6,657 nt of DNA from Clostridiaceae bacterium. GTDB taxonomy: Bacteria; Bacillota; Clostridia; Saccharofermentanales; Fastidiosipilaceae. Within the stretch, counting starts at the first letter, position 1; each line of letters starts with the position of its first letter. A program made the translations under genes and the position numbers. The stretch is from contig JAAZJE010000074.1 in NCBI GenBank assembly GCA_012800515.1, positions 1-6,657 of the forward strand, read 5' to 3'. Below the pieces are notes generated by a model. The model searched no databases and had not been told where the DNA came from. It saw only the letters and a list, made by a program, of their open reading frames with translations. Shown here in pieces: positions 5,340 through 6,657 of this stretch.

Positions 5340-6386
5340 ATGACAGAGGATTTACAGCTCCAAACGGAGAATGAGATCGATGACGAGACTCCGACTCCGT
5401 CAGTGTCGGATACGCGCCCGGTTCGGGAGAGGCGACCGGAAAACAGAAAAACGCAGAACAGGCAAAGGGTAATTACCGGTTTTATTTTTGCGGGAGCGGT
5501 TATTGTAATCATGTTGCCGTCGATTTGGCTGAACTGGCTGCCTCTGCTGATGTTCGCCTTTGTGAGTGTCGTGGCGGGGCAGGAATTGTATGCTGTGACG
5601 AGATTACGCTTTCCGCGCTTGAACATGGGTCTGAGTATGCCCTGGCGCTTCCTGTTTCTGGTGCCGCTGTTCATCGCCCTTAGCTATCCGGAAACGGCGC
5701 GCTGGTACAGCCTCTGGAGCTGTCCGGATGCCTTCAGTCCGTCCTGGTATCAGCAGGCGGTCTGGCTGACCGGACTCAGTCTGGGTCTGATTTTGATTAC
5801 GGCTCTGCTCTATTACATGGTTTCCACTGTGGCATGGATGATAGTTCGCGGACCGGGGGTTCTTCCGGACGCGATTGCCGCGGCGAGTTCGGGTCTCTAT
5901 GTCGGCCTGCCGATGGCGATCGGAACTATATTCCTCTTTGCCGTTCCGAACGGCTTTCTCTGGCTGGTCTTCGCGTTGGTTATGCCTTGGCTGACCGATA
6001 TCGCCGCCTATTATGCCGGACACTTTTTCGGACGGCGGCATATTCTGCCCGGTATAAGCCGCAATAAGACCCTGGCCGGAGTGATCGGCGGTCTGATCGG
6101 CGGCGTGCTGGCGGGAGCGCTGTTCATGCTACTTCTGATGCGCGGCGAGGCGCCGTGCCGTCCGGGAGCGGGGACGAATCTGCTCTGCGGAGCGCTGTTC
6201 GGTCTGATTACATCTTTGATGGCACAGTTCGGCGACTGGTTCGCTTCGGGGATTAAACGTTGGTTCCGCATCAAGGATTACGGGAATCTTTTGCCCGGGC
6301 ACGGCGGTATTGTCGACCGCTTTGACAGTGTGTTCTTTACCTTGCCGACGACTCTTGTCTTGGCTCTGCTCTATCTGTTGGTGTGA
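5340..6386 (+). CDS. cdsA: Phosphatidate cytidylyltransferase (CDP-diacylglycerol synthase)
   Basis: CdsA converts phosphatidic acid and CTP to CDP-diacylglycerol, the precursor of membrane phospholipids, and is an integral membrane enzyme. The family signature is complete near the C-terminus: SGIKRWFRIKDYGNLLPGHG (residues 303-322) followed by GIVDRFD (323-329), holding the metal- and substrate-binding Lys/Asp residues. Upstream, PWLTDIAAYYAGHFFGRR supplies the other conserved Asp block. About 8 hydrophobic segments are visible. At 348 residues it is longer than the usual 260-290, owing to a charged, soluble N-terminus of about 45 residues and a longer middle. I chose ATG 5340, 6 bases after AAGGAG (5328-5333). 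A GTG at 5322 would overlap the uppS stop and lacks an SD. It lies 14 bases after uppS and 32 before dxr, in one transcription unit. Confidence 0.96.
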   Translation: MTEDLQLQTENEIDDETPTPSVSDTRPVRERRPENRKTQNRQRVITGFIFAGAVIVIMLPSIWLNWLPLLMFAFVSVVAGQELYAVTRLRFPRLNMGLSMPWRFLFLVPLFIALSYPETARWYSLWSCPDAFSPSWYQQAVWLTGLSLGLILITALLYYMVSTVAWMIVRGPGVLPDAIAAASSGLYVGLPMAIGTIFLFAVPNGFLWLVFALVMPWLTDIAAYYAGHFFGRRHILPGISRNKTLAGVIGGLIGGVLAGALFMLLLMRGEAPCRPGAGTNLLCGALFGLITSLMAQFGDWFASGIKRWFRIKDYGNLLPGHGGIVDRFDSVFFTLPTTLVLALLYLLV

Positions 6387-6418
6387 GGGCCGGCGGTCGC
6401 GGGAGGAATTTTCAGTCG

Positions 6419-6657
6419 ATGAGTAAAAATCTGGCTATTTTGGGGAGCACGGGCTCGATAGGTTGCCAGGCGGTTGAAGTTTGCCTGCAACTGGGACTGC
6501 GGGTCAAAGGCCTGACCTTTAACCGTAATGTCGAGGCGGTTCTGCCTCAGATCGAGTCGTTACGCCCCGATCTGGTCGCGACACCGGACGAACGGGCGGC
6601 GTTTGCCCTGGCTAAGCGGTTGCGCGAACGCGGCGGGGACGCGCCGGAGATTCTGAC
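6419..6657 (+). CDS. dxr: 1-deoxy-D-xylulose 5-phosphate reductoisomerase, N-terminal part
   Basis: Dxr rearranges and reduces DXP to MEP with NADPH, the committed step of the non-mevalonate isoprenoid pathway, which feeds the farnesyl and isopentenyl diphosphate used by UppS. Only the first 79 codons are in the window. They show the NADPH-binding start LAILGSTGSIGCQAVEV (residues 5-21) and the following family block LTFNRNVEAVLPQI (about 32-45). The ATG at 6419 is the only in-frame start near the conserved N-terminus; GGGAGG (6401-6406) lies 12 bases upstream, slightly longer than ideal. The gene is cut by the window edge, not visibly damaged. Its position after cdsA is the usual Bacillota arrangement. 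Confidence 0.95.
   Translation, partial: MSKNLAILGSTGSIGCQAVEVCLQLGLRVKGLTFNRNVEAVLPQIESLRPDLVATPDERAAFALAKRLRERGGDAPEIL

Overview
The window carries the conserved translation and envelope-lipid cluster rpsB-tsf-pyrH-frr-uppS-cdsA-dxr on the + strand. It is preceded by a short accessory stretch with a ZIP-type metal transporter on the - strand and an unrecognised lipoprotein on the + strand. The gene order, strong AGGAGG-type ribosome binding sites, intrinsic hairpin/T-run terminators and a short (218-residue) EF-Ts suggest a Clostridia-type Bacillota of moderate GC. Lineage is inferred from these traits only and cannot be fixed more closely by reading.

Region 1-607: the 5' part of a divergent ZIP transporter gene runs off the left edge. 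The spacer between it and the lipoprotein gene holds a - strand promoter, a 14-bp direct repeat overlapping that promoter's -35 box, and a + strand -10 box for the lipoprotein. Region 608-1608: an AT-richer lipoprotein gene of unknown function, a terminator that can work in both directions, a start-less 56-codon reading frame on the - strand ending at that terminator (probable gene remnant), then the rpsB promoter and a foldable leader. Region 1609-6657: seven core genes in one direction.

The core genes divide functionally. rpsB and tsf serve the ribosome and EF-Tu recycling and end at a strong terminator. pyrH (UMP kinase) and frr (ribosome recycling factor) follow. uppS (undecaprenyl diphosphate synthase), cdsA (CDP-diacylglycerol synthase) and dxr (first committed step of the MEP isoprenoid pathway) then supply lipid carrier, phospholipid precursor and isoprenoid units. 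frr and uppS overlap by one base (TGATG), and later genes are closely spaced, so frr to dxr reads as one transcription unit. The tsf-pyrH terminator means pyrH depends on readthrough or on a promoter inside tsf.

No CRISPR array, tRNA, rRNA or intact mobile element was seen. The core cluster is ordinary. The points worth following are the accessory block (orphan lipoprotein, gene remnant, repeated putative operator) and the RNA-level control points (rpsB leader, tsf-pyrH terminator).
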